A DNA stretch of 22,676 nt, from positions 1 through 22,676 of the forward strand of contig CAZSDW010000042.1 of assembly GCA_964605705.1 (NCBI GenBank). The letters are read 5' to 3'. The position numbers and the translations under genes were made by a program. Positions within the stretch are counted from its first letter, which is position 1; every line of letters begins with the position of its first letter. Below the pieces are notes generated by a model that was not told the origin of the DNA, ran no database searches, and saw nothing but the letters and a program-made list of their open reading frames with translations. This document shows, piece after piece, positions 11,595 through 20,210 of this stretch. The stretch comes from CAZSDW01 sp964605705. Lineage in GTDB: Bacteria > Fidelibacterota > UBA2242.

Positions 11595-14246
11595 ATGAAT
11601 AGAGCAACTGGTTGGTTCAATTGGATCATTGCCCTGGTTTTGATTTCAGGTCTTGGGATTTGTACGCTATTTCAATGCGCGATGATAACTAAGCCCCAAA
11701 CGATTAAACTGGAAGACGGCTGGCTTGTTCAGTCAGCTGAAAAAACTGTTCATGACGAAACGAAGATCAGCAATCCGGATTTTGTTCCCGAAAACTGGTA
11801 CAAGGCACAGGTACCAAATACCATTTTGCATGTGCTGGTAGAAAATGGTCTTTATGAGGATCTGTACTTCTCTGATAATCTGGACAAAATACCGGTTGAT
11901 CAGTTTACAAAGAACTGGTGGTTCCGGAAAACGTTCAAGGTTGCGCCATCGCAATTAAAACAAAATTCGAATCTGAAAATCGATGGCATTAATTATTCTG
12001 CTAATATCTGGCTAAATGGGCATCTGCTTGCCTCTTCAGATTCGATTAAGGGGGCATTTCGACGGTTTGATTTGAAAATAACAGAATATTTGCAAACCGG
12101 GGAAAACTGCCTAGCCATTGAAGTCATACCGCCGGTTCCCGGTGATTTTACCATCGGATTTGTTGATTGGAATCCCCAACCGCCGGATGCAAATATGGGA
12201 ATTTTTCGTCCAGTGTCCATCTCTTTTACTGGTGATATCCGGCTGACGGATCCCTATGTGAAAAGCGATATCAATTTTGCATCACCGGTTACTGCTGACT
12301 TGAATATTTCATTTCAATTGGAAAATCAAAAACAGACACCGGTCCAGGGCAAGATCACCGGCAGAATCGGCACAATCGTTTTTGAAAAACAGCTTGAGTT
12401 GGAGGCTGAGGAGATTCGAACGGTTGTGTTATCAGCGGATGAATTTCCGCAGCTTAAAATCGAAAATCCCAGACTCTGGTGGCCGCATAATTATGGAAAA
12501 CCGAATTTATATGACCTGCATTTGGAATGCATTGTGGGTGAACGGTTGTCTGACGAAACGGATTTACAATTCGGGATCCGAAAAGTCGAAGATTATGTCA
12601 ATGATTCCGGGCATCGTGGTTTTAAGATAAACGGTGAGCCGATCCTGATCAAGGGTGGTGGCTGGGTGGATGATCTGCTGCTGGCGAATACCGCAGAGAA
12701 TCTTGAAAATCAGATCAAATATGTCAAACACATGAATTTGAATACCATTCGTCTGGAGGGTTTCTGGGGGCAGGATCAAACCATGTATGATTTGTGCGAC
12801 CGCTATGGCATCTTAATCATGGTGGGTTGGAGTTGTCATTGGGAATGGGACGGTTATCTGGGGAAAAAGTGCGATCGGTATGGTGGTGTAAAATCCGCCA
12901 ATGACATTAAACTCGTATCAAACTACTGGCGCGATCAGATCGTCTGGTTGCGCAATCACCCGAGCATTTTTGTGTGGATGGCAGGCAGTGATAAAATTCC
13001 GCGACCGGCTTTGGAAACAGAATTTTTGACGATATTAGAGAGTATCGATTCTACCCGTCCCTGCGTTATGTCAGCCAGCGAAGCAGTGAGTAAAATAACC
13101 GGACCAACCCGGATGAAAATGCGCGGACCCTATGCGTTTACACCACCGGTTTACTGGTATGCCGATACGAGCAACGGCGGGGCTTTCGGGTTTAACACCG
13201 AAACCGGTCCCGGCGCGCAGGTTCCGCCTTTGGCGAGTATCAAAAAAATGATCCCACCAGAAAAATTATGGCCGATTAATGAGCTTTGGAATTTTCACTG
13301 CGGGCGGCATGAGTTTAATAAATTAGAAAAATATGACACCGGGCTCAACCAGCGCTATGGCAAAGCAAGTGGATTGGAAGGGTATTTGAAGAAAGCGCAA
13401 CTGCTGAATTATGAATTGATGCGCCCGATGTTTGAAGCCTTTGCTGCCCATAAACCAAATTCGACAGGCATTATCCAGTGGATGCTGAATTCAGCCTGGC
13501 CGGAAATGTACTGGCAATTATATGACAGCTATTTAATGCCGAATGGCGCATTTTATGGTGCCAAAAAAGCGTGTCAGCCGCACCATATCCTCTATCGTTA
13601 TGCGTTTAATGATATCTGGGTTGTGAATGAAACCCTTGAAGCAGTTCCGGCTCTGCAGGCGCAAATACGTGTATTTAATTTTCAGTCCCTGAAAATGTTT
13701 GAAAATCAGATCGAAATAAATTTATCCCCAAACAGTTCGCAGAAAATAATGGATGTTCCGAAAAACCTTGACCTGACACCCGTGTACTTTCTCGATCTGC
13801 GTTTGGTCGATGTCAATAGTGGCACGGAAATCGATCGGAATTTTTATTGGCTTTCAACTCAGAAAGACATCCCTGATTTTGAAAACTCAGAGTGGTTTTA
13901 CACGCCGCTGAAACAGTATGCTGATTTTACGGAACTGAACCGAATGCCTGAAGCGACTGTGACTGTCAAGTATCAAACTCAAGTAGCAGGCGATGAACAA
14001 CAGATAAATGTAGTCCTTAAAAATACCAGCGATAACATTGCTTTTTTTATTGAAATGCAGATCGTGTCCGAGAAAACCGGTGAAGTCATTCTGCCGATAT
14101 TCTGGGAAGATAATTATATCAGTTTATTGCCTGGTGAAAGCCGGCATCTGCAAGCACATTTTGATACTAAAGACCTGGAAAACGATCTGCCTGAATTGGT
14201 AGTCAATGGCTGGAATTTTAAGGACTGTAAAATAGACAAGGAGTAG
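11595..14246 (+). CDS. GH2 glycoside hydrolase, exo-beta-D-glucosaminidase-like
   Basis: Probably removes beta-linked glucosamine from chitosan oligosaccharides in the periplasm or at the envelope. The 883-residue protein has an N-terminal hydrophobic segment (about 8-30, with C23 and C28 but no canonical lipobox), a jelly-roll sugar-binding domain (about 40-215, NWWFRKTFKV, ANIWLNGHLL, MGIFRPVSI), an immunoglobulin-like domain (about 220-330), the TIM barrel (about 335-660) and C-terminal beta domains. The acid/base region reads NHPSIFVWMAGSD with Asp466 where most GH2 enzymes have NE; this GSD replacement marks the exo-beta-glucosaminidase (CsxA-like) subgroup. The nucleophile is Glu536 in GGAFGFNTETGPG. 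GAGG stands 4 nt before the ATG. It leads an operon with an MFS transporter, ROK kinase and LacI regulator. A mannosidase-like activity is the main alternative. Confidence 0.87.
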   Translation: MNRATGWFNWIIALVLISGLGICTLFQCAMITKPQTIKLEDGWLVQSAEKTVHDETKISNPDFVPENWYKAQVPNTILHVLVENGLYEDLYFSDNLDKIPVDQFTKNWWFRKTFKVAPSQLKQNSNLKIDGINYSANIWLNGHLLASSDSIKGAFRRFDLKITEYLQTGENCLAIEVIPPVPGDFTIGFVDWNPQPPDANMGIFRPVSISFTGDIRLTDPYVKSDINFASPVTADLNISFQLENQKQTPVQGKITGRIGTIVFEKQLELEAEEIRTVVLSADEFPQLKIENPRLWWPHNYGKPNLYDLHLECIVGERLSDETDLQFGIRKVEDYVNDSGHRGFKINGEPILIKGGGWVDDLLLANTAENLENQIKYVKHMNLNTIRLEGFWGQDQTMYDLCDRYGILIMVGWSCHWEWDGYLGKKCDRYGGVKSANDIKLVSNYWRDQIVWLRNHPSIFVWMAGSDKIPRPALETEFLTILESIDSTRPCVMSASEAVSKITGPTRMKMRGPYAFTPPVYWYADTSNGGAFGFNTETGPGAQVPPLASIKKMIPPEKLWPINELWNFHCGRHEFNKLEKYDTGLNQRYGKASGLEGYLKKAQLLNYELMRPMFEAFAAHKPNSTGIIQWMLNSAWPEMYWQLYDSYLMPNGAFYGAKKACQPHHILYRYAFNDIWVVNETLEAVPALQAQIRVFNFQSLKMFENQIEINLSPNSSQKIMDVPKNLDLTPVYFLDLRLVDVNSGTEIDRNFYWLSTQKDIPDFENSEWFYTPLKQYADFTELNRMPEATVTVKYQTQVAGDEQQINVVLKNTSDNIAFFIEMQIVSEKTGEVILPIFWEDNYISLLPGESRHLQAHFDTKDLENDLPELVVNGWNFKDCKIDKE

Positions 14247-14253
14247 AATTCCG

Positions 14254-15507
14254 ATGAAAAGAAATTACCTGATAGTGCTCTTGATTTTTCTTATTTTCTT
14301 CGTAATATCCTTTTTAACCAATATCCTGGGACCGTTAATTCCTGACATTATTGAAGGATTCAAACTCTCCCACCTGGCGCTGGCGGCATTTTTACCCTTT
14401 TCATTCTTTGCAGCCTATGGCGTAATGTCGATTCCATCCGGTATTTTGGTTGATAAATACAGCGCCAAAACAATTATGACGGTAGCATTTATCCTGGCAT
14501 TGATTGGCTCGCTCCTGTTTGCTTCGGTACCGCGATTTTCGATAGCGATCATTTCGCTGTTCATAATCGGGATTGGCATGGCAATGCTGCAGGTGGCGAT
14601 TAATCCGCTATTGCGGGCTGCCGGGGGTGAAGAGCATTTTGCGTTTAATTCGGTAATGGCACAACTTGTATTCGGGTCGGCGTCGTTTCTCAGTCCCCAG
14701 GTCTATTCATCCCTTGTGCAAAGTCTGCAAAATTTCACCGGGGAAGGTAATGCCGTCATCCGCTTTCTGGCGGCAGTAGTTCCGCAGCATCTCCCGTGGG
14801 TGTCGCTGTATTGGGTGTTTACGGCAGTAACCCTGGCAATGGTAGTTGTCCTGATAATCGTTCGTCTTCCTAAAATTGAACTGAAAGAAGATGAACGGGT
14901 CGGAACGCTGCAACTGACCAAGAGTCTTTTTCAGGAAAAGATGGTTATTTTATTCTTCATTGGTATTTTTGCCTATGTCGGTACGGAACAGGGATTTGCA
15001 AACTGGATGTCGAAATATCTGGCGGTTTATCATGGCTATGATCCATTGATTGCCGGTGCGGATGCGGTCTCATCGTTCTGGGGTTTACTGACTGCAGGTT
15101 GTGTCCTTGGGCTGATTCTGCTGAAGTTTTTTGACAGCCGGAAAGTCCTTATATGGTTTTCCTCCGCAGCGATTATCAGTCTGACACTGGCACTTTTCGG
15201 AACGGCGAAAATGGCGTTGTACGGATTGCCTGCCGCCGGATTTTTTCTTTCGGTGATGTGGTCTATTATTTTTTCACTGGCGTTGAATTCGGTCGAAAAA
15301 CATCATGGCTCTTTTTCCGGCATTCTTTGCACCGGGATTGTCGGGGGTGCCTTTATACCGCTGATTATCGGTGGCTTGGGAGATTTGGTTTCCCTGAAAT
15401 TCGGAATGATGTTTTTATATGTGACGCTGGGTTATATACTTAGTATCGGTTTTTGGGCAAAACCCATCATCAGTAATAAAACAATTAATTTAAAAAAAGT
15501 CGAATAG
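14254..15507 (+). CDS. MFS sugar transporter, FHS/NagP-like
   Basis: An inner-membrane secondary transporter of 417 residues with about 12 hydrophobic segments, the first at 5-27. The fold features of the fucose/glucose/GlcNAc:H+ symporter group are visible: the early FLTNILGPLIPDIIEGF, the cytoplasmic-loop motif GILVDKYSAKT (63-73) and QVAINPLLRAAGGEEHFAFN (112-131), which matches the conserved QVAxNPyv stretch of FucP/NagP proteins. A long loop occurs around 150-175. AAGGAG (14238-14243) overlaps the stop of the GH2 gene and gives 10-nt spacing to the ATG, so translation is coupled. From its neighbours the substrate is probably glucosamine or a short glucosamine oligosaccharide; this is an inference. 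Confidence 0.88.
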   Translation: MKRNYLIVLLIFLIFFVISFLTNILGPLIPDIIEGFKLSHLALAAFLPFSFFAAYGVMSIPSGILVDKYSAKTIMTVAFILALIGSLLFASVPRFSIAIISLFIIGIGMAMLQVAINPLLRAAGGEEHFAFNSVMAQLVFGSASFLSPQVYSSLVQSLQNFTGEGNAVIRFLAAVVPQHLPWVSLYWVFTAVTLAMVVVLIIVRLPKIELKEDERVGTLQLTKSLFQEKMVILFFIGIFAYVGTEQGFANWMSKYLAVYHGYDPLIAGADAVSSFWGLLTAGCVLGLILLKFFDSRKVLIWFSSAAIISLTLALFGTAKMALYGLPAAGFFLSVMWSIIFSLALNSVEKHHGSFSGILCTGIVGGAFIPLIIGGLGDLVSLKFGMMFLYVTLGYILSIGFWAKPIISNKTINLKKVE

Positions 15508-15517
15508 TGATCAGCCT

Positions 15518-16396
15518 ATGAAAAGAATGTTGGACAAGACGATTATCGGTGTCGATCTGGGTGGTACCAAAATTCAGGTCGGGCGAATCAGAAAGAACAA
15601 AATCGAGAAGGAATATTATAGTCCGATCTCTGCAGATAAATGTGAAGACGTTATCCTGAACGAGGTCATCGCAGCCATCGAACAGGTTTATTCAAATGAT
15701 ATAGAAGGTATCGGGGTCGGAGTGCCGGGGATCGTTGAAGTAGATCGGGGCATAGTCTATGATATTGTCAATATACCAGCGTGGAAGGAAGTATTTTTAA
15801 AGGACAAACTTGAAGTGCATTTCAATTGTCCGGTTTATGTCAACAATGACGCGAACTGTTTTGTTCTCGGTGAAAAGTACTTCGGAAGGGCTCGTGGTTA
15901 TCAAAATGTCGTTGGGATAACTCTCGGAACTGGATTTGGTGCCGGGATCATTATTCATAATCATTTATATACCGGGAGAAATTGTGGTGCCGGTGAATTT
16001 GGAATGGTGCCTTACAAAGATCGCAATTATGAGTATTATTGCAGCAGCCAGTTTTTTGCTGAAATGCACGCTGGGAACGGACATCGGTTTTTTGAGCGTG
16101 CCGAGCAGGGCGATAAACAGGCTCTGGAGATATTCGGTGAATTCGGATATCATATCGGTCAGGCAATCACGATGATCCTGTTTACCATTGATCCTGAAAT
16201 TATCATCATTGGTGGATCGATCAGCAAATCCTATAAGTATTTTAATAGTGAAATGTGGAAAGTGCTGGAGGACTTTCCCTATAAACCGACCAGAAATAAC
16301 CTGAAAATTGAAGTGACCGATTCTCCCAAGATTGCGATTCTTGGGGCGGGAGCATTGTACTACGATGCTCATTATACAGCAGCTGTAAAAACTTGA
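15518..16396 (+). CDS. ROK-family sugar kinase lacking the canonical zinc motif
   Basis: Expected to phosphorylate the imported sugar (glucosamine, GlcNAc or glucose) with ATP in the cytoplasm. The 292-residue protein has the phosphate-1 loop IGVDLGGTKIQVGR (10-23), GIGVGVPGIV (64-73), the catalytic Asp111 in VYVNNDANCFVLGE, GITLGTGFGAGI (133-144) and GAGEFGMVPY (157-166). The usual ROK zinc site (CGCGxxGCxE) is absent; the corresponding region reads NYEYYCSSQFF with one Cys, as in a subset of ROK kinases. It has no ROK DNA-binding domain. It starts 10 bp after the transporter gene without a clear Shine-Dalgarno sequence; the ATG at 15527 is an alternative start. Together with the SIS protein it would feed glucosamine into glycolysis. 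Confidence 0.88.
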   Translation: MKRMLDKTIIGVDLGGTKIQVGRIRKNKIEKEYYSPISADKCEDVILNEVIAAIEQVYSNDIEGIGVGVPGIVEVDRGIVYDIVNIPAWKEVFLKDKLEVHFNCPVYVNNDANCFVLGEKYFGRARGYQNVVGITLGTGFGAGIIIHNHLYTGRNCGAGEFGMVPYKDRNYEYYCSSQFFAEMHAGNGHRFFERAEQGDKQALEIFGEFGYHIGQAITMILFTIDPEIIIIGGSISKSYKYFNSEMWKVLEDFPYKPTRNNLKIEVTDSPKIAILGAGALYYDAHYTAAVKT

Positions 16397-16414
16397 TATT
16401 AGGAGAGCTGAAAG

Positions 16415-17425
16415 GTGCGAAAACGAATAACAATTTCAGATATTGCGCATCGGGCAAATGTATCGAAAATGACGGTTTCGCGGGTGCTGAGCGGAAAGGG
16501 GCATGTTGCCCCTGAAACGGCAAAACGTATTAAAGAAATTATCAGCGAAATGGGCTATCAACCCAATTTAATTGCCAGAAGTTTGTCAAGTAAGCGTTCG
16601 ATGATTATCGGCATCATTGTTCCTAAAACCGAATCTATCTTTATGGACGAGTATATCGCTCAGGTGCTGAGTGGTGTGATGACTATTATTAAAGATAATG
16701 ACTACCGGATTATGCTTTTTCCGGTGGATCTGGATCGCGAACAGGACAGCTTATATGTAGATACAACCAACAGTAATATGATTGATGGTTTGTTATTGCT
16801 TAAGACAAAAATGAATGATCCAAAATTACCCACTTTGCTAAAATCAAAACTGCCTTTTGTATTGATCAACCATAAAAAATTTGGCAGAGATTATAATTTT
16901 ATTGATACTCACAATAAACAGGGCGCGAAAATAGCGGTCCATTATCTGTATGATCGGGGATATCGCAAAATAGCTTTCGTAGCCGGCAGCATGAATGAAA
17001 CCAATGGTAAAGACCGCTTAAAAGGATTCCAGGAAGCGATGGCTGAGGTTGGCTTGAAATACCCCGAAGAGTACATTGTCTATGGGGATTTCAAAAAGGA
17101 AAAAGCGTATCATGAAGTCGGAAAATTATTAACGTTAAAGGAACGCCCCACGGCAATTTTCTGTTCCGATGACTACATGGCAATCGCCGCCATGCAGCGA
17201 ATCAAAGAAGCCGGGCTTGAAATCCCCAAAGATATTGCCGTCATTGGCTTTGATAATATTGAATTATCGAGATATGTTCAACCGGCACTGACAACGATTC
17301 AACAACCGCTGTACGAACTGGGAGTCAGCGCCATCAAGCTTCTGTTGAATCTGATTACGGGCAAGCAGAAAGCACCGGTGCACAAGTTTTTGAATGTCAA
17401 ATTAATTGAGCGTCAATCATGTTAG
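16415..17425 (+). CDS. LacI/GntR-family transcriptional repressor
   Basis: A 336-residue regulator, standard LacI-family length. Residues 1-60 hold the DNA-binding domain with TISDIAHRANVSKMTVSRVL (4-23) and the hinge region near GYQPNLIARSL. Residues 60-336 are the periplasmic-binding-protein-like sensor domain (SMIIGIIVPKTESIFMDEY, AIFCSDDYMAIAAMQ, IAVIGFDNIELSRYVQPALT). It is the last gene of the GH2-MFS-ROK operon, 18 bp after the kinase; the GTG start at 16415 is supported by AGGAGA (16401-16406). Palindromes at 11554-11567 and the half-site at 17519-17528 are its probable targets, and the GTTACCGGTAAC core fits the GntR branch of the family. The effector is probably a sugar or sugar phosphate from this pathway. 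Confidence 0.92.
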   Translation: MRKRITISDIAHRANVSKMTVSRVLSGKGHVAPETAKRIKEIISEMGYQPNLIARSLSSKRSMIIGIIVPKTESIFMDEYIAQVLSGVMTIIKDNDYRIMLFPVDLDREQDSLYVDTTNSNMIDGLLLLKTKMNDPKLPTLLKSKLPFVLINHKKFGRDYNFIDTHNKQGAKIAVHYLYDRGYRKIAFVAGSMNETNGKDRLKGFQEAMAEVGLKYPEEYIVYGDFKKEKAYHEVGKLLTLKERPTAIFCSDDYMAIAAMQRIKEAGLEIPKDIAVIGFDNIELSRYVQPALTTIQQPLYELGVSAIKLLLNLITGKQKAPVHKFLNVKLIERQSC

Positions 17426-17518
17426 AGCTTTAAGCCAGTATATTTTTAATCCCAAAAAGAGGAGGAATGATTTATTAATTTTTTCAGCAAATGCGAGTTA
17501 TGCTGCCAATTTCCGAGG

Positions 17519-17528
17519 ACGGTAACAT
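17519..17528. promoter_or_regulatory. Candidate half-operator upstream of the secreted binding protein
   Basis: ACGGTAACAT is identical to the second half-site in front of the GH2 gene (11572-11581). The left arm needed for a full palindrome is missing. It lies 44 bp before the next start codon. No convincing -35/-10 pair was found in 17426-17571, so the promoter itself is unresolved. Confidence 0.45.
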
Positions 17529-17571
17529 AGTCGCAATTAATTAAAAATGCTTAATAAAGCAAGGAGGACAG

Positions 17572-20115
17572 ATGAAAAAGGTTATTAGCTTAGTAGCGAT
17601 TCTATGCCTGGCAATATCTGTTTCATTCGGACAGTGGCTGTTGACAGGCTTTGAAGAGTATCCTGATCCTAACCTGACAATTAGCGAGATGACTACTGAC
17701 CGGCAACATCTCAATTTGTCGCAGGAGAATGTAATCGTACACGATGGCAGTGCTGCATTGAAGGTCGAGTGGCAAAATGAAGCGTACGATCAATACGGTG
17801 GGTGGATTGATATTTCTTATACCTATCCTGACTCGGAAGGTTTTTTTGATTTGTCACCGTATTCCGAAATCAGCTTCTGGTATTACAATGAGCAACCGGC
17901 TTCCATGGCAAACAATGTACTTTTGAGAATAATTCTGGATGACGGAGGCGAAGGTTCCTCAATTGATGATCCTGAGCAATGGTGTGTTGATCGTTTTGTT
18001 CTTGATGATTCACCAGGCTGGAACCAATATGTCATCAACCTGGATAACGCCGATATCTCCAATCCAGCCGAAGGTCCGGAACTCTGGCAAAATCCCTGGG
18101 GCGGTTGCCAGGACGGTAACAAAGTCCTTGACAAAGATAAAATCCACAGGATTATGTTTGAATGGTCCCAGAATGGCACACTCCACGGGGCTGCCATGGA
18201 TACAGTATCCGGCGTAATTATTTTCGATAATCTGGAAGCCGGCGGACAATCGGATGTAAATCTGATATTCTTCAATGGGAAGAGTATTCCCTCGAATGTC
18301 AGCCTCTCAGTCGGCTGGAGCGGTACAACCGAGATCACTGACGAGGAAGACGCCGGAGAACAGACTACCTCAATCAAATGGACAACCGGAGAAGAGTGGG
18401 ATGGAATTTTCTTTGACCTTGCATCCCCTAAGAATCTTCAATTTGCATGGCAGACCGACACCCTGCAGTTTAAAATTAAAACATCAGCCGGTCTGGGGGA
18501 TTTACTGATCGGTTTTGCAGATACGGATGAAGACGAGGGCACGGCTGATTATGCTTTCCAGGCGATCTATGTTTTGGAAGAAGCTGCCGTAGGATTTGAT
18601 GATACCTGGAAACAGGTTAAAATTCCCCTGGTGGACTTCGACCGATTTGCCGGTGTCTGGGATGATGATATCGAAGATATGGTTGATGGTGAATTTGATT
18701 CCTCCCAGGTCAGCCAGTTTTTTATAGCCGATCTTGGTGAGCAAGGCTGGGTCGAAGGTAAGACGGTTTATTTCGATGAGATCTGGACCGGTAATCCTGA
18801 GTTCGACTGGATTCCGCCAGCTCAGGTTCAAAATGTCAGTGCCAGCGCACAAAGTTTTTACAACCTCGTTTTCTGGGATGGTCTGGAAAGTGAAGTCAAC
18901 GAGACTTATACGGTCTATGCCAGCCCGCATATTATTACGGACATCAATGCAGAGGATATCGATGTTGTAGATAAAGGAGTCACTGAAAACACCTTGGCTC
19001 ATTATCTTTTCTATCCTTTGGTGGATCACGACGTTGAATACTGGTACGCAGTAACCGCCAGCGACAATGCTGGTAACATCGGAGAAGCAGGCTTGGCTAC
19101 GGGTTCACTCAGTAATACTGCGAGAGGTGTCCCGACTATCGCGCTGGGTGCGCCTGCCGGTTTTGCTGTGGATGGTGATTTTAATGATTGGTACAACAGT
19201 GGCATTCTGCCTTTTGAAATTACAACGACCAATACGTCCTATGGTTTGCCATCTTCCCAGACTGCGTCGGAGGATTTCAGTGGCGCTGAGGATTTATCAG
19301 CCACTGTCTATCTGGCAATAGATGACGATTATCTCTATATTGCCGCCGATGTGATTGATGACAGTTACAACGGATTTACCGGCTCCGGAAACAGCTGGGA
19401 AAAAGACCAGTTGGAATTCTATATTGGTCTTTTTGATTGGAGAGGTCCTGCGCACACATCCGTAATGCGAGGTTCTGAACCTGATTTTGCGATTGTCTTT
19501 AATGAATCGGGCATTTCCGAAGATTATACCGGAGCGGCATTTGCGGTTCCGGATGACCCGGATTATTTCTTCGAGGGCGGTCCCCAGGATTATTACTTCG
19601 AAGCCAGAATTTCCCTGGATTCCCTGGCAATTGAAGATGATCGTTTCCACCCGGTGAATGGAATGCGAATTCCATTGGATCTCTACTTTCATGATAATGA
19701 CGGCAGTGATGCGGATTGGAGTGGTCTTGCCTTGTCTCCCGATAACACTGATATGGTCTATTTAGATCCGAGTGAGCGGATTTATACCTGGATTGGGGAT
19801 AAGACGACTACCATCAATTCCATCGATCGTGAAAATATCTCTGCTTCTGCCCATTCTTACCGACTGAGTCAGAATTATCCGAATCCATTTAATCCGATCA
19901 CCCAGATTCGTTACAGTATCGAAAAAACGGGTTTGGTTCAGCTGGATATTTTCAATGTTCGCGGGCAACTGGTGTCGCGCTTGTTGAACGAAGAGCGCAA
20001 AGCCGGTGAATATACGATCAATTGGAACGCCGAGAATTTTCCCACAGGCATGTATTTTTGCAGAATCGTCGCAGGTGATTTTAGCAGCACTATTAAAATG
20101 CTGTTGATGAAATAA
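17572..20115 (+). CDS. Secreted multidomain glycan-binding-like protein with type IX sorting domain
   Basis: An 847-residue exported protein with no catalytic domain that I can recognise. A signal peptide (MKKVISLVAILCLAISVSFG, 1-20) precedes two beta-rich regions (about 22-225 and 226-410) that look like carbohydrate-binding modules of the galactose-binding fold (LLTGFEEYPD, ISFWYYNEQP, VIIFDNLEAGG; IFFDLASPKNLQF, VYFDEIW). A fibronectin-III-like domain follows (about 412-512), then a CBM9/DOMON-like module (about 527-720, AVDGDFNDWYNS, DDYLYIAADVIDDSY, WEKDQLEFYIGLF). Residues 763-847 are a C-terminal secretion/sorting domain with SQNYPNPFNPITQIRYSI and a GMYFCRI ending. It is probably a surface glycan-binding protein for the neighbouring TonB receptor. 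AAGGAGGA (17560-17567) precedes the ATG. Acidic residues are abundant. Confidence 0.83.
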   Translation: MKKVISLVAILCLAISVSFGQWLLTGFEEYPDPNLTISEMTTDRQHLNLSQENVIVHDGSAALKVEWQNEAYDQYGGWIDISYTYPDSEGFFDLSPYSEISFWYYNEQPASMANNVLLRIILDDGGEGSSIDDPEQWCVDRFVLDDSPGWNQYVINLDNADISNPAEGPELWQNPWGGCQDGNKVLDKDKIHRIMFEWSQNGTLHGAAMDTVSGVIIFDNLEAGGQSDVNLIFFNGKSIPSNVSLSVGWSGTTEITDEEDAGEQTTSIKWTTGEEWDGIFFDLASPKNLQFAWQTDTLQFKIKTSAGLGDLLIGFADTDEDEGTADYAFQAIYVLEEAAVGFDDTWKQVKIPLVDFDRFAGVWDDDIEDMVDGEFDSSQVSQFFIADLGEQGWVEGKTVYFDEIWTGNPEFDWIPPAQVQNVSASAQSFYNLVFWDGLESEVNETYTVYASPHIITDINAEDIDVVDKGVTENTLAHYLFYPLVDHDVEYWYAVTASDNAGNIGEAGLATGSLSNTARGVPTIALGAPAGFAVDGDFNDWYNSGILPFEITTTNTSYGLPSSQTASEDFSGAEDLSATVYLAIDDDYLYIAADVIDDSYNGFTGSGNSWEKDQLEFYIGLFDWRGPAHTSVMRGSEPDFAIVFNESGISEDYTGAAFAVPDDPDYFFEGGPQDYYFEARISLDSLAIEDDRFHPVNGMRIPLDLYFHDNDGSDADWSGLALSPDNTDMVYLDPSERIYTWIGDKTTTINSIDRENISASAHSYRLSQNYPNPFNPITQIRYSIEKTGLVQLDIFNVRGQLVSRLLNEERKAGEYTINWNAENFPTGMYFCRIVAGDFSSTIKMLLMK

Positions 20116-20120
20116 TGGTG

Positions 20121-20160
20121 ATACGACAGGGGCGCTGAATTTGTGCCCCTGTCGTATTTT
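20121..20160 (+). terminator. Intrinsic terminator/attenuator between the secreted protein and the TonB receptor gene
   Basis: ATACGACAGGGGC (20121-20133) and GCCCCTGTCGTAT (20145-20157) form a perfect 13-bp stem with an 11-nt loop, followed by a short T run. It starts 5 bp after the stop codon. It would end or reduce transcription into the receptor gene, setting unequal expression if the two genes share a promoter. Confidence 0.8.
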
Positions 20161-20210
20161 AGTCAGTCCCGGTAGCTGGAAGGTGAAAACCAAATCTTAA
20201 AGGATTATCC

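Noticed and set aside
17467..17478. GGAGG followed by a four-codon ORF (ATG to TAA) after the LacI-family gene
   Set aside because: The Shine-Dalgarno sequence is only one base from the ATG, and the three-residue peptide gives no basis for a leader-peptide claim.
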